NCBI GenBank assembly: GCA_963717765.1
Contig: CAVQWX010000001.1
Span: forward strand, 62,001-126,000
Direction of reading: 5' to 3'
Length of the DNA stretch: 64,000 nt
Origin: JACDER01 sp963717765
GTDB lineage: Bacteria > Actinomycetota > Thermoleophilia > Gaiellales > Gaiellaceae
Below are positions 23,226-31,608 of the stretch, piece after piece. The translations under genes and the position numbers were made by a program. Every line of letters starts with the position of its first letter. Position 1 is the stretch's first letter. The notes below the pieces were generated by a model that made no database searches, was not told where the DNA came from, and saw only the letters and a program-made list of their open reading frames with translations.

Positions 23226-24283
23226 CGCTTCTCAGTCAGGTCTTGCTGCGCGCCATCCGCTCGTACGAGCGGCTCGACCTCGACCTCCGGCCGGGCCTCG
23301 TCCTGATCGTGGGCCCGAACGGGGTGGGGAAGACGAACCTGCTCGAGGCGGTGCATGTCGGCTCGCAGGGGTTCTCGCCACGGACGCGCAGCGATGCGGA
23401 AGTGATCCGCCTGGGCGCGGATGCGGGGCGGATCGCGCTGCGGGGCGAGCGGGGAAGCTCGCCGGTGGAGCTCGACGTGACGCTTCAGCTGCGGGCGGGC
23501 AAGAAGGCGAAAGTGAACGGCGCCCCGCTGCGGGCCGCCGAGCAGTTGCGCGGAGAGGTGGCAGCGCTCGTGTTCACGCCCGACCGGCTAGCGATCGTCA
23601 AGGGCTCGCCCGTCGTGCGCCGCGCGTATTTCGACCGCGTGCTCGCTCGGCTCTTCCCGGCGCGTGCCACGCTTCCCGTCGAGTACGCGGCCGCGGTCGG
23701 CCAGCGGAACGCCGCGCTCAGGCGTGTGGCCGCCTCGCTCTCGTCCAGGGACGCTCTCGCGCCATGGACGCAGCGTGTCGCGGAGCTCGGCGCCCCGCTC
23801 GTTGCTGCCCGCGCGGAGACGCTCGAGCGGCTCGCGCCGGCGTTCGCGGGGCATGCGGCGGCGCTCGGGCTCGAGGCGGGGTCACTGGCCTATCAGGGGG
23901 AGCCTCCGACGGCGGAAGGGCTCGAGGCGCGTCTCCAGCGCGATCTCGAGCGCGGCGCGACGGGGCTCGGGCCGCACCTGCACGACATCGCGATTCTCAG
24001 CGGCGGGCGTGACCTGCGCCGCTTCGGCTCACAGGGCGAGCAGCGTGTGTCCGTCCTCGCGCTCTTGCTCGGCGAGGCGGAGCTGCTGAGCGAGCGCTCC
24101 GTCCCCCCGTTGCTGCTGCTGGACGACGTTCTGTCCGAGCTCGACGAGTCACGGCGGCGGACGCTGGCGGAGCGGATCCGCCGGGTGGGCCAGAGCCTCG
24201 TCACGGCGACGTCCGCGGATGCGCTCCCGACCGCGCCCGACCAGCTCATCGAGGTGTCTCCCGGGATGGCGAGGGCTGCGTAG
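23222..24283 (+). CDS. recF: DNA replication and repair protein RecF, CTG start
   Basis: RecF (353 residues) is an SMC-like ATPase that helps load RecA at gaps. Walker A is GPNGVGKTNLLEAV (about 36-49), the signature region GSQGEQRVSVLALLLGEAELL (quoted as GSQGEQRVSVLALL, about 277) and Walker B PPLLLLDDVLSELDE (about 300). The start decides the N-terminus: CTG at 23222 overlaps the dnaN TGA and gives LTLLSQVLLRAIRSYERLDL, aligning with the family's usual 14 residues before the RNYE motif. The next candidate, TTG at 23243, would remove the first strand. The stop TAG is the first three bases of repeat element A. Confidence 0.92.
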   Translation: MTLLSQVLLRAIRSYERLDLDLRPGLVLIVGPNGVGKTNLLEAVHVGSQGFSPRTRSDAEVIRLGADAGRIALRGERGSSPVELDVTLQLRAGKKAKVNGAPLRAAEQLRGEVAALVFTPDRLAIVKGSPVVRRAYFDRVLARLFPARATLPVEYAAAVGQRNAALRRVAASLSSRDALAPWTQRVAELGAPLVAARAETLERLAPAFAGHAAALGLEAGSLAYQGEPPTAEGLEARLQRDLERGATGLGPHLHDIAILSGGRDLRRFGSQGEQRVSVLALLLGEAELLSERSVPPLLLLDDVLSELDESRRRTLAERIRRVGQSLVTATSADALPTAPDQLIEVSPGMARAA

Positions 24284-24504
24284 ATGGGTGACGCCACGAT
24301 CTCGCGCGTGCGGCTGCGCGATCTGGCACGCCTGGGCCGCTCCGGCCCGGATCCGGCCGGCGGAGCCGGCCTCCACCGTGCCTGCGCTTCGCCGCGTCGA
24401 CGGCCGCTCACCGATGCTCCCGGCATCGGCAAGCGTCCGCCGCAGCGCTCCAGACGCACCAGCTCGCGCCCCGCAGTCGGCGATCTCATGGCGTCACCCA
24501 TCTA
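24281..24504. repeat. Palindromic-ended repeat A, copy 1 (MITE-like, 224 bp)
   Basis: The element starts TAGATGGGTGACGCCA and ends TGGCGTCACCCATCTA, perfect 16 bp terminal inverted repeats. A second copy at 43183-43403 shares about 90% of bases, including a long identical block in the middle (24310-24384). It carries an open frame of 73 codons (MGDATISRVRLRDLARLGRS...) that begins in the left end and stops in the right end. The left end supplies the recF stop (TAG) and the right end abuts the DUF721 ATG. No transposase is present. The identity includes third codon positions, so nucleotide-level identity rather than protein selection is indicated. Confidence 0.85.
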
Positions 24505-24505
24505 A
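24284..24505 (+). other. Open reading frame inside repeat A copy 1 (doubtful protein)
   Basis: 73 residues, arginine rich, opening MGDATISRVRLRDLARLGRS and ending PAVGDLMASPI. The frame is kept in the other copy (72 residues, one codon deletion). TAA overlaps the next ATG (TAATG), which could couple DUF721 translation. No domain is recognised. The codons are fixed by inverted repeats and a shared nucleotide core, so protein function is not supported. Confidence 0.35.
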
Positions 24506-24966
24506 TGGAGCGAATCGGCAGCGACGTCCGTAGCGAGCTCTCCCGTTTCGGCCCCGCCGGTGGGATGGCCGAGGTCGTGGCCGCTTGGCGGGCGGTCGTC
24601 GGCGACTCGATCGCCGCGAACTCGTGGCCGGCACGGCTGGGTCGGGACGGGACGCTGCACGTCGCGGTCAGCTCCTCGCCGTGGGCCTTCGAGCTCGCGC
24701 AGCTCGAGCCGGAGATCGCGGCGCGCCTCGCGCACGCGCTCGGCGAGGCCGACCGGCGCCGTCTGCGCTTCGCGCCCGGACCTCTGCCGGAAACGAGTGC
24801 ACAAAACGTCAGGAAAGAGGAAAGAGTTTCGCCCTCCCCCTCCGCGGCTGACCGGTCCCGAGCGGCTAAAATTGCTGCACAAGTGGACGATTCGGAGTTG
24901 CGGGAGCTCATCTCCCGAGCGGCTGCGGCAAGCCTCGCACGAGCTTCTTCCGACCGCTCGCTCTGA
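24505..24966 (+). CDS. DUF721 protein (DciA-like helicase-loading family)
   Basis: The 153-residue protein has an N-terminal DUF721 domain (about 1-95: VVAAWRAVVGDSIAANSWPARL, quoted in part as WRAVVGDSIAANSWP; GTLHVAVSSSPWAFELAQLE) and a disordered C-terminal third. Actinobacteria carry this gene between recF and gyrB. DciA proteins of this family interact with the replicative helicase DnaB in bacteria lacking DnaC/DnaI loaders. The role here is inferred from family and place. Repeat A is inserted exactly between recF and this start. Confidence 0.85.
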   Translation: MERIGSDVRSELSRFGPAGGMAEVVAAWRAVVGDSIAANSWPARLGRDGTLHVAVSSSPWAFELAQLEPEIAARLAHALGEADRRRLRFAPGPLPETSAQNVRKEERVSPSPSAADRSRAAKIAAQVDDSELRELISRAAAASLARASSDRSL

Positions 24967-25023
24967 TAGACTTATTTCCGCCCGGAATCGTGGAATTTGC
25001 AGGGCTTTTTTTATGACATCAGC

Positions 25024-27411
25024 ATGACCGAAGCGACCTATACCGCAAAAGACATCACCGTCCTCGAAGGCCTCGAGCCGGTCCGGCTCAGGCCGGGGAT
25101 GTACATCGGCTCGACCGGCCCGAGAGGTCTCCACCATCTCGTGTTCGAGGTGGTCGACAATGCTGTCGATGAAGCCCTAGGTGGGCACAACGACTACTCC
25201 GAGGTCGTCATCCATCCGGACAACTCCGTGACGGTCACGGATCACGGCCGCGGGATCCCCATCGAGGTCATGAAGGAGCAGGGTCTGCCGGCGCTGACGG
25301 TCGTCCTGACCAAGCTCCACGCGGGCGGAAAGTTCGGCGGCGACGGGTACAAGGTGTCCGGCGGGCTGCACGGCGTCGGCGTCTCGGTCGTGAACGCGCT
25401 CTCCGAATGGCTGGTCGCCGACGTCCATCGCGACGGCAAGATCTACCGCCAGGAGTTCGCGCGTGGAGAGCCCCAGACCGAGCTGAAGAAGGTCGGGGTC
25501 ACCCAGGACACGGGCACCGTCATCAGCTTCCTCCCGGACGCGGCGATCTTCACGGACGGGATCGAGTGGGACGCCGAGGTCCTCACCCAGCGCCTGCGCG
25601 AGACCGCGTTCCTCACCAAGGGCATGCACATCGTCCTCACCGACGAGCGCGCCGGCGGCGAGCGGGTCGAGTTCAAATACGACGGCGGCATCAAGGACTT
25701 CGTCTCGCACGTCAACGCGGCGAAGGACCCGATCCACAAGCACGTCATCTACTTCGAGGGCGAGGAAGAGCAGGGCGCGGTCGAGGTCGCGATGCAGTGG
25801 AACCGCCTCTACGTGGAGTCGATCTTCTCCTTCGCGAACAACATCAACACGACGGAGGGCGGATCGCACCTCTCCGGCTTCCGCGCTGCGCTGACGAAGA
25901 CGCTGAACGACTACGCCCGCGCGAAGAACCTGCTCAAGGAGAAGGAGGACAACCTCGAGGGCGAGGACGTGCGCGAGGGTCTCGCCGCGGTCATCTCCGT
26001 GAAGCTCCGCGAGCCGCAGTTCGAGGGCCAGACGAAGACCAAGCTCGGCAACCCGTGGGTGCGGGGCATGGTGGAGCGGACGGTGAACGCGCGGCTGGCC
26101 GAGTTCCTCGAGGAGAACCCCCAGGAGGCGAAGAAGATCGTCCAGAAGGCGATCGACGCCGCGCGCGCACGCAAGGCCGCGCGCCAGGCCCGCGACCTGA
26201 CGCGCCGGAAGGGCGCGCTCGACTCGGCTTCGCTTCCCGGCAAGCTAGCGGACTGCCAGATCCAGGATCCGGAGTCCGCGGAGCTCTTCCTCGTCGAGGG
26301 CAACTCCGCCGGCGGCTCCGCGGTCGACGGCCGCGACCGCAGCTTCCAGGCGATCCTGCCGCTGCGCGGCAAGGTGATCAACTCCGAGAAGAACCGGCTC
26401 AACAAGGTGCTCTCGAACCTCGAGATCCAGTCGATGATCACCGCGCTCGGCACCGGCATCGGCGAGGACTTCGACATCGCGAAGCTCCGCTATCACCGGA
26501 TCATCGTCATGACCGACGCCGACGTCGACGGGGCCCACATCCGCACGCTGATCCTCACCTTCCTGTACCGCCAGATGCCGGAGCTGGTCGAGCGCGGGCA
26601 CGTATACATCGCCGTCCCGCCGCTCTACCGCGTCAAGATCGGCGGCCGAGAGCAGTACGTGGAGAAGGAGTCGCAGTTCGAGGACTTGCTCGTGCGCGAG
26701 CGCATCAAGGACATGGAGGTCTCCGACCGCGACGGAAAGAGCCAGACGCTCACGCAGACCCGGTACGGCCGGTTCGTGAACGCCCTGCACGAGTTCGACG
26801 GCTGGTTGTCGAAGCTGCGCGCCGACTACGGCGCCGCGCCGGCCGGGTTCGTGGTGAAACACCGGCTCGTCGAAACCGAGGCGACCCAGCTCGACGACGT
26901 CGAGGCGGTCCTCAAGGCGGTTCCGCCGAACGGGTACGACCTCACCGTGGAGGATCGCGTGGAAGGCGGAGTTCGGATCAAGATGGTCGAGAACGAGACG
27001 AACGCCGCCTCGCACGTGGTCGTCCCGCTGGACCTCCTCTCATCGCCTGCCTACGCGGGCCTGCGCCGCGCCTACACGAAGCTGGTGGACATCGTCGGCA
27101 ACCCGCCCTACAAGGTCGGCTTCGGCAAGAAGAGCCGCGAGTCCGACACGTTCGATGAGCTGCGCAGCGGCGTGCTCGAGCTCGCCAAGGAGGGCATCCA
27201 GGTCAGCCGCTTCAAGGGTCTCGGCGAGATGGACGCGGACGAGCTCGCCGAGACGACGATGAACCCGGCCAAGCGCATGCTCGTGCGCGTGGACGTCGAG
27301 GACGCCGTTCTCGCCGACGAGATCTTCTCCATGCTCATGGGTGACCAGGTCGAGCCGCGGCGCGAGTTCATCGAGAAGAACGCAAAGAACGTCCAGTTCT
27401 TGGACGTCTAA
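25024..27411 (+). CDS. gyrB: DNA gyrase subunit B
   Basis: The 795-residue ATPase subunit of gyrase has the GHKL domain (EVVDNAVDEAL near 42, DHGRGIPIEV near 75, GGLHGVGVSVVNALS near 112), a transducer, and the TOPRIM domain with LFLVEGNSAGGSA, PLRGKVIN and DADVDGAHIRTL (about 420-510). The protein is longer than the usual 640-650 because of an insertion after TOPRIM (about 590-690, including DDVEAVLKAVPPNGYDLTVEDRV, quoted in part VLKAVPPNGYDLTVED), like that seen in proteobacterial GyrB. ATG at 25024 (MTEATYTAKDI) is preferred over 24997. No clear ribosome site precedes it. gyrA follows after ten bases. Confidence 0.97.
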   Translation: MTEATYTAKDITVLEGLEPVRLRPGMYIGSTGPRGLHHLVFEVVDNAVDEALGGHNDYSEVVIHPDNSVTVTDHGRGIPIEVMKEQGLPALTVVLTKLHAGGKFGGDGYKVSGGLHGVGVSVVNALSEWLVADVHRDGKIYRQEFARGEPQTELKKVGVTQDTGTVISFLPDAAIFTDGIEWDAEVLTQRLRETAFLTKGMHIVLTDERAGGERVEFKYDGGIKDFVSHVNAAKDPIHKHVIYFEGEEEQGAVEVAMQWNRLYVESIFSFANNINTTEGGSHLSGFRAALTKTLNDYARAKNLLKEKEDNLEGEDVREGLAAVISVKLREPQFEGQTKTKLGNPWVRGMVERTVNARLAEFLEENPQEAKKIVQKAIDAARARKAARQARDLTRRKGALDSASLPGKLADCQIQDPESAELFLVEGNSAGGSAVDGRDRSFQAILPLRGKVINSEKNRLNKVLSNLEIQSMITALGTGIGEDFDIAKLRYHRIIVMTDADVDGAHIRTLILTFLYRQMPELVERGHVYIAVPPLYRVKIGGREQYVEKESQFEDLLVRERIKDMEVSDRDGKSQTLTQTRYGRFVNALHEFDGWLSKLRADYGAAPAGFVVKHRLVETEATQLDDVEAVLKAVPPNGYDLTVEDRVEGGVRIKMVENETNAASHVVVPLDLLSSPAYAGLRRAYTKLVDIVGNPPYKVGFGKKSRESDTFDELRSGVLELAKEGIQVSRFKGLGEMDADELAETTMNPAKRMLVRVDVEDAVLADEIFSMLMGDQVEPRREFIEKNAKNVQFLDV

Positions 27412-27421
27412 GGAGCGCCGA

Positions 27422-29935
27422 ATGTCCACGATCGAACCCCTAGGACCAGGCCGCATCGAGTCGCGCGAGCTCGAGCAGGAGATGCGCTCGAGCTTCCTCG
27501 ACTACGCCATGTCGGTCATCGTGTCGCGGGCTCTCCCGGACGTGCGCGACGGGCTGAAGCCCGTGCACCGCCGGATCCTCTACACCATGCACGAGCTCGG
27601 ACTGCAGCCGAACCGGGCGCGGATCAAGTGCGCGCGGATCGTGGGCGAGGTCATGGGGAACTACCACCCACACGGCGACAGCGCTATCTACGACACGCTC
27701 GTCCGCCTGGCGCAGCCCTTCTCGATGCGCTACCCGATGGTCGACGGCCAGGGGAATTTCGGCAACATCGACGGGTATCCCGCCGCCGCCTACCGCTACA
27801 CGGAAGCGCGGCTTACCCGTATGGCGGCCGAGATGTTGCGCGACATCGACGCGGACACTGTCGATTTCGTCCCCAACTACGACGAGACGAAGCGACAGCC
27901 AGATGTCCTCCCGTCCCGCTTTCCGAACCTGCTCGTCAACGGGTCTGCCGGGATCGCGGTCGGAATGGCGACGAACATGCCGCCGCACAACCTCGGCGAG
28001 GTCGTGGATGCGCTCATCGCGATGATCGACGAGCCGACGATCGACGTGGAGCGCCTGACGCGGCACATCAAGGGCCCTGACTTTCCGACCGGCGGCATCA
28101 TCCTCGGCCGCGACGGGATCAAGGAGGCGTACCGGTCCGGCCGCGGCCGCATCGTCGTCCGCGCGCGCGCCCACGTCGAAGAGCTGCGCGGCGGCAAGAC
28201 GGCGGTCATCGTGAGTGAGCTCCCGTACACCGTGAAGAAGAGCGGCGACGACGGCGTGATCAAGAAGATCGCGGAGCTCGTCAAGGACGGCACGATCCCG
28301 GAGGTCTCGGACGTCAACGACCACTCCGACAAGTCCGGGATGAGGATCCAGATCGACATCAAGCGTGACGCGATCCCGCAGGTCGTCCTCAACAAGCTGT
28401 TCAAGCACACGGCACTTCAGACGACGTTCGGCTACAACGCCGTTGCGCTTGTCGAAGGCGTGCCGCGCACCCTGCCGCTCCGCGACCAGCTCCAGCATTA
28501 CCTCGACTTCCAGCGCGAGATCGTCACGCGCCGGTCCAAGTACGAGCTGCGCCGGGCCGAGGCCCGGGCGCACGTCCTCCAGGGCTACCTCAAGGCGCTC
28601 GACAACCTGGACGCGGTGATCGCGCTGATCCGCGGCTCGGCCGACGTGGACGAGGCGCGCACGGGCTTGATGGAGTCCTTCGGCCTGACCGAGATCCAGG
28701 CGCAGGCCATACTCGAGATGCGCCTGCAGCGTCTGACGGGCCTCGAACGCAAGCGCATCGAGGACGAGTACGCGGACCTGCAGGAGCGGATCGCCGAGCT
28801 GCGCGCCATCCTCGGCGACACGGCGCGCATCGACGCCGTCGTCCGTGAGGAGCTGCTCGAGATCAAGCAGGTGTACGGCCGCAACGACGACCGCCGGACC
28901 GAGATCGTCGCCGCCGAGGGCGAGCTCGAGCTCGAGGATCTGATCGCCGAGGAGGACATGGTCATCGCGATCACGCGCTCCGGCTACATCAAGCGCCTCC
29001 CGGTCACCACTTACCGCGAGCAGCGCCGTGGCGGGATGGGGGTCATGGGCATGGACCTGAAGGAGGACGACTACATCGAGCACCTGATCGTCGCCTCCAC
29101 GCACGACTACGTCCTCTTCTTCACAACCGTCGGCAAGGTCTACCGGCTGAAAGTGCACGAGCTGCCGCTCGGCTCGCGCCAGTCGAAGGGCCGCGCGGTC
29201 GTCAACCTGCTTCCGTTCTCGCAGGAGGAGAAGATTCGGGCCGTCATCGCGACACGCGATTTCACCGAGGCCGAGTACCTGACGCTCGCGACGAAGAAGG
29301 GCGTCGTCAAGAAGAGCAAGTTCCAGGACTACAACACTCAGCTCAAGGCGGACGGGATCATCGCGATCAAGCTCCGCGACGACGACGAGCTCGTCGACGT
29401 CCTTCACTCCGACGGCGATGACGACATCATGCTCGTCTCCCGCAAAGGCCAGGCCATCCGGTTCAGCGAGAAGGACGCGAGGCCGATGGGACGCGCGACC
29501 GAGGGCGTCCGCGGGATGAAGCTGCGCGCGGACGACGAGGTGATCGCCGCGGGTATCGCGACGCCGGGCGCCGACCTGCTGGTCGTGACCGAGAACGGCT
29601 ACGGCAAGCGCACGCCCGTTTCCGACTACCCGTGCAAGGGTCGCGGCGGTCTCGGCGTGAAGACCGTCCAGCTGACCGAGGCGAAGGGCCAGCTCGCCGG
29701 CGCGCGCGTCGTCGAGGACATGTACCAGGTGATGCTCATCTCGACGGGCGGCACCGTGATCAAGATGCCCGCGGACGGCATCAAGCGCTCGGGCCGCTCC
29801 ACCCAGGGTGTGATCGTGATGCGCCTGCGAGACGGCGAGACGGTCTCGGCGCTCGCGCCGGTGGTCGACTCGGGCGAAGAGAACGGGGATCCCGTCGTCG
29901 AGCCCGCCGGGCAGAACGGCGACTCCGACTCCTAG
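27422..29935 (+). CDS. gyrA: DNA gyrase subunit A
   Basis: The 837-residue subunit cuts and rejoins DNA. Catalytic tyrosine lies in AAYRYTEARLTRMA (about 122). The quinolone region reads HPHGDSAIYDTLVRLAQPFS with serine and acidic residue in the usual places. The coiled-coil gate precedes a C-terminal beta-pinwheel with GyrA box QRRGGMGVMG (the R/K at position six is methionine) at about 535. The acidic tail ends DSDS. AAGGAG eight bases before the ATG is a good ribosome site. gyrB-gyrA form an operon. Confidence 0.98.
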   Translation: MSTIEPLGPGRIESRELEQEMRSSFLDYAMSVIVSRALPDVRDGLKPVHRRILYTMHELGLQPNRARIKCARIVGEVMGNYHPHGDSAIYDTLVRLAQPFSMRYPMVDGQGNFGNIDGYPAAAYRYTEARLTRMAAEMLRDIDADTVDFVPNYDETKRQPDVLPSRFPNLLVNGSAGIAVGMATNMPPHNLGEVVDALIAMIDEPTIDVERLTRHIKGPDFPTGGIILGRDGIKEAYRSGRGRIVVRARAHVEELRGGKTAVIVSELPYTVKKSGDDGVIKKIAELVKDGTIPEVSDVNDHSDKSGMRIQIDIKRDAIPQVVLNKLFKHTALQTTFGYNAVALVEGVPRTLPLRDQLQHYLDFQREIVTRRSKYELRRAEARAHVLQGYLKALDNLDAVIALIRGSADVDEARTGLMESFGLTEIQAQAILEMRLQRLTGLERKRIEDEYADLQERIAELRAILGDTARIDAVVREELLEIKQVYGRNDDRRTEIVAAEGELELEDLIAEEDMVIAITRSGYIKRLPVTTYREQRRGGMGVMGMDLKEDDYIEHLIVASTHDYVLFFTTVGKVYRLKVHELPLGSRQSKGRAVVNLLPFSQEEKIRAVIATRDFTEAEYLTLATKKGVVKKSKFQDYNTQLKADGIIAIKLRDDDELVDVLHSDGDDDIMLVSRKGQAIRFSEKDARPMGRATEGVRGMKLRADDEVIAAGIATPGADLLVVTENGYGKRTPVSDYPCKGRGGLGVKTVQLTEAKGQLAGARVVEDMYQVMLISTGGTVIKMPADGIKRSGRSTQGVIVMRLRDGETVSALAPVVDSGEENGDPVVEPAGQNGDSDS

Positions 29936-29966
29936 CCAGGAAGAGTGGATCCGGTCACGTGTCGAC

Positions 29967-30884
29967 GTGACCGGGCCGATCGAAGAGCAGCGGGTACGGC
30001 CCTGGGCGACCGTCCTGCGCGTCCCGGCGGCCGAGGGGACGCTCTATTTCAAGGATCCGGCGCCGGAAGTGGCGCACGAAGCGCGGCTGATCGAGGTCCT
30101 CGCGACGCGAAGGCCGGAACTCGTCACCGAGGTGCTCTTCGCGGACGAGCACGGGCGGATGCTCATGCGCGACGCCGGCGAGCCGCTGGACTCGGTCCTC
30201 GAGCGCGATCTCGACACGCGCTACTGGGAGGAGCCGCTTCCTCTCTATGCCGAGCTCCAGATCGCGGCCATGCCCGACGCGGAACGGCTCGTCGAGGCGG
30301 GAGCGTTCGACCGGCGCTCGGCCGGCCTCCCGGAGACGTACGAGGCGTTGATAGCCGAGCGGTCGCCGGGTCAGACGGAGGAGGAGTACGAGCGGCTACG
30401 TGCGCTTGCGCCGGAGGTGCGGCATGTCTGCGCCGAGCTCGCTGCGGGCCCGGTGCCCGAGACGATCAACAACGACGACTTCACCCACGGCAGCATCTTC
30501 GTGAGCGGTGGCGCCTACCGGTTCCTGGACTGGGGCGACGCATGCGTCTCGCATCCCTTCTTCACGCTCACGGTCACGCAGCGGGTGATCGAGATCAAGC
30601 ACGAGCTTTCGGTTGGCTCCCCGGAGATGGCGCGGATCCGCGACGCGTACCTCGAGCCGTTCACGCGCTTCGCGCCGCGCGCGGAGCTCGAGGCCATGGT
30701 CGAGCCCGCGCGCAAGATCGGCCAGATCTGCCGCGTCGCCCTGCGGGCGGCGCACATGCACTGGGACGACGACCCCGAGGAGCTCGCGTGGGCGTTCCGT
30801 CTCCTCCTCGACCCGGAGGCGTGGCGGGCCTGGCTCACGGAGCCCGAAGACGAGCAGCCGCCTCGCTCGGGGCCAGTGAGTTGA
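29967..30884 (+). CDS. Aminoglycoside phosphotransferase (APH)-like kinase
   Basis: The 305-residue protein has the APH/choline-kinase fold: N-lobe with GTLYFKDP (lysine) and HEARLIEVLA (glutamate), a hinge MLMRDAGEPL, a catalytic-loop equivalent INNDDFTHGSIFV (about 170-182, where HGDLHxxN is usual) and FLDWGDACVSHPFF (metal-binding D, about 191). The substrate is unknown; many chromosomal members act on small metabolites rather than antibiotics. The catalytic loop is divergent because the histidine follows, rather than precedes, the aspartate. It follows gyrA by 31 bases and overlaps the convergent galT by 50 bases. Confidence 0.8.
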   Translation: MTGPIEEQRVRPWATVLRVPAAEGTLYFKDPAPEVAHEARLIEVLATRRPELVTEVLFADEHGRMLMRDAGEPLDSVLERDLDTRYWEEPLPLYAELQIAAMPDAERLVEAGAFDRRSAGLPETYEALIAERSPGQTEEEYERLRALAPEVRHVCAELAAGPVPETINNDDFTHGSIFVSGGAYRFLDWGDACVSHPFFTLTVTQRVIEIKHELSVGSPEMARIRDAYLEPFTRFAPRAELEAMVEPARKIGQICRVALRAAHMHWDDDPEELAWAFRLLLDPEAWRAWLTEPEDEQPPRSGPVS

Positions 30885-31608
30885 CGTAGATCCCGGCGCC
30901 GAGCTCCAGGCCCGCCAGCACGGTGAGGCGCGGCACGACTTCGATGTGCGGGTGCTCGCCGCGGTGCAGCCACGCGTTCCAGGGCACCGGCCCTTCGACC
31001 TTGCGCAGACGGCGGACCACGTCGCGCAGGAGGTAGAGCGCGACCCCGATCGCCGCTGCGGCGATCAGCAGCTCGTACGGCAGCCGCCCCGCCGGATGCG
31101 CCACGGCACGCTGCCCCTCGCGCTCGGCGACGACGAGCTCGTCGTGTGCGAGCACCTCGAGGACGCCTGCGGCGTTCTCCGGAACGGCCGGTTCGACCCA
31201 GGCGAGCTGCGAGTGTGAATGCGGGAGGCTGGAGCCGGCCAAGCGCCCTTCGTTCACCAGCCAGAACGCGTCCGAATCCCGCACGACCTGCGCGACGAGC
31301 TCGATCTCCTGGTCGCTCAGCTCCGCGAAGGATCTCTTGTGCTCCGGTGAGTGGATGACCACCTCTTGCCTCTCGACCGCCGGATAGAGGTTGGGGACGA
31401 CGCGGACGATCCACTCCTCCGACCCCTTCGGCAGCCGCAGGGTCTCGGGCGGAGTGCGATCCTCACGGCCGCGGCAGAACGGGCACTGGTTCAGCTCCTC
31501 CGGCGTGACCGGCTCGAGCAACGCGTGACCGGCGCCGGGCCGCCCGGCCCGGCCGGGAGCGACTGCGACGAGGCGGCCCGAGATCGGGTCCCGCCGAAGA
31601 TCGCTCAG
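30835..31608 (-). CDS. galT: Galactose-1-phosphate uridylyltransferase family protein, CTG start
   Basis: The N-terminus reads SDLRRDPISGRLVAVAPGRA, the canonical GalT opening. Zinc cysteines are in CPFC (about 42-45), then VPNLYPA, EVVIHSPEH, the active-site HSHSQ (family HPHGQ; both histidines and the glutamine kept, about 135) and HIEVVPR near the end. At 257 residues it is shorter than E. coli GalT (348). It would exchange UMP between UDP-sugar and sugar-1-phosphate. TTG at 31521 would cut off the conserved opening, while CTG at 31608 overlaps the slipin TGA (CTGA). Substrate may not be galactose. Confidence 0.85.
   Translation of the reverse strand: MSDLRRDPISGRLVAVAPGRAGRPGAGHALLEPVTPEELNQCPFCRGREDRTPPETLRLPKGSEEWIVRVVPNLYPAVERQEVVIHSPEHKRSFAELSDQEIELVAQVVRDSDAFWLVNEGRLAGSSLPHSHSQLAWVEPAVPENAAGVLEVLAHDELVVAEREGQRAVAHPAGRLPYELLIAAAAIGVALYLLRDVVRRLRKVEGPVPWNAWLHRGEHPHIEVVPRLTVLAGLELGAGIYVNSLAPSEAAARLRAP

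Noticed and set aside
24284..24505. The repeat A frame as a conserved small protein gene
   Set aside because: The two copies match at silent positions and the ends are inverted repeats, so conservation is explained by recent duplication of DNA. Kept only as a doubtful frame.
24967..25023. A terminator before gyrB (GGGCTTTTTTTA)
   Set aside because: The T-run has no stable stem in front of it, so a terminator is not supported.
27440..29407. A 655-codon minus-strand frame opposite gyrA
   Set aside because: It is rich in D, V, H and R in the manner of complements of GC-rich coding sequence. gyrA is certain on the other strand.
29967..30884. An antibiotic resistance aminoglycoside kinase
   Set aside because: Only the general APH fold is present, the catalytic loop is divergent and the place next to gyrA argues for a housekeeping or unknown substrate.
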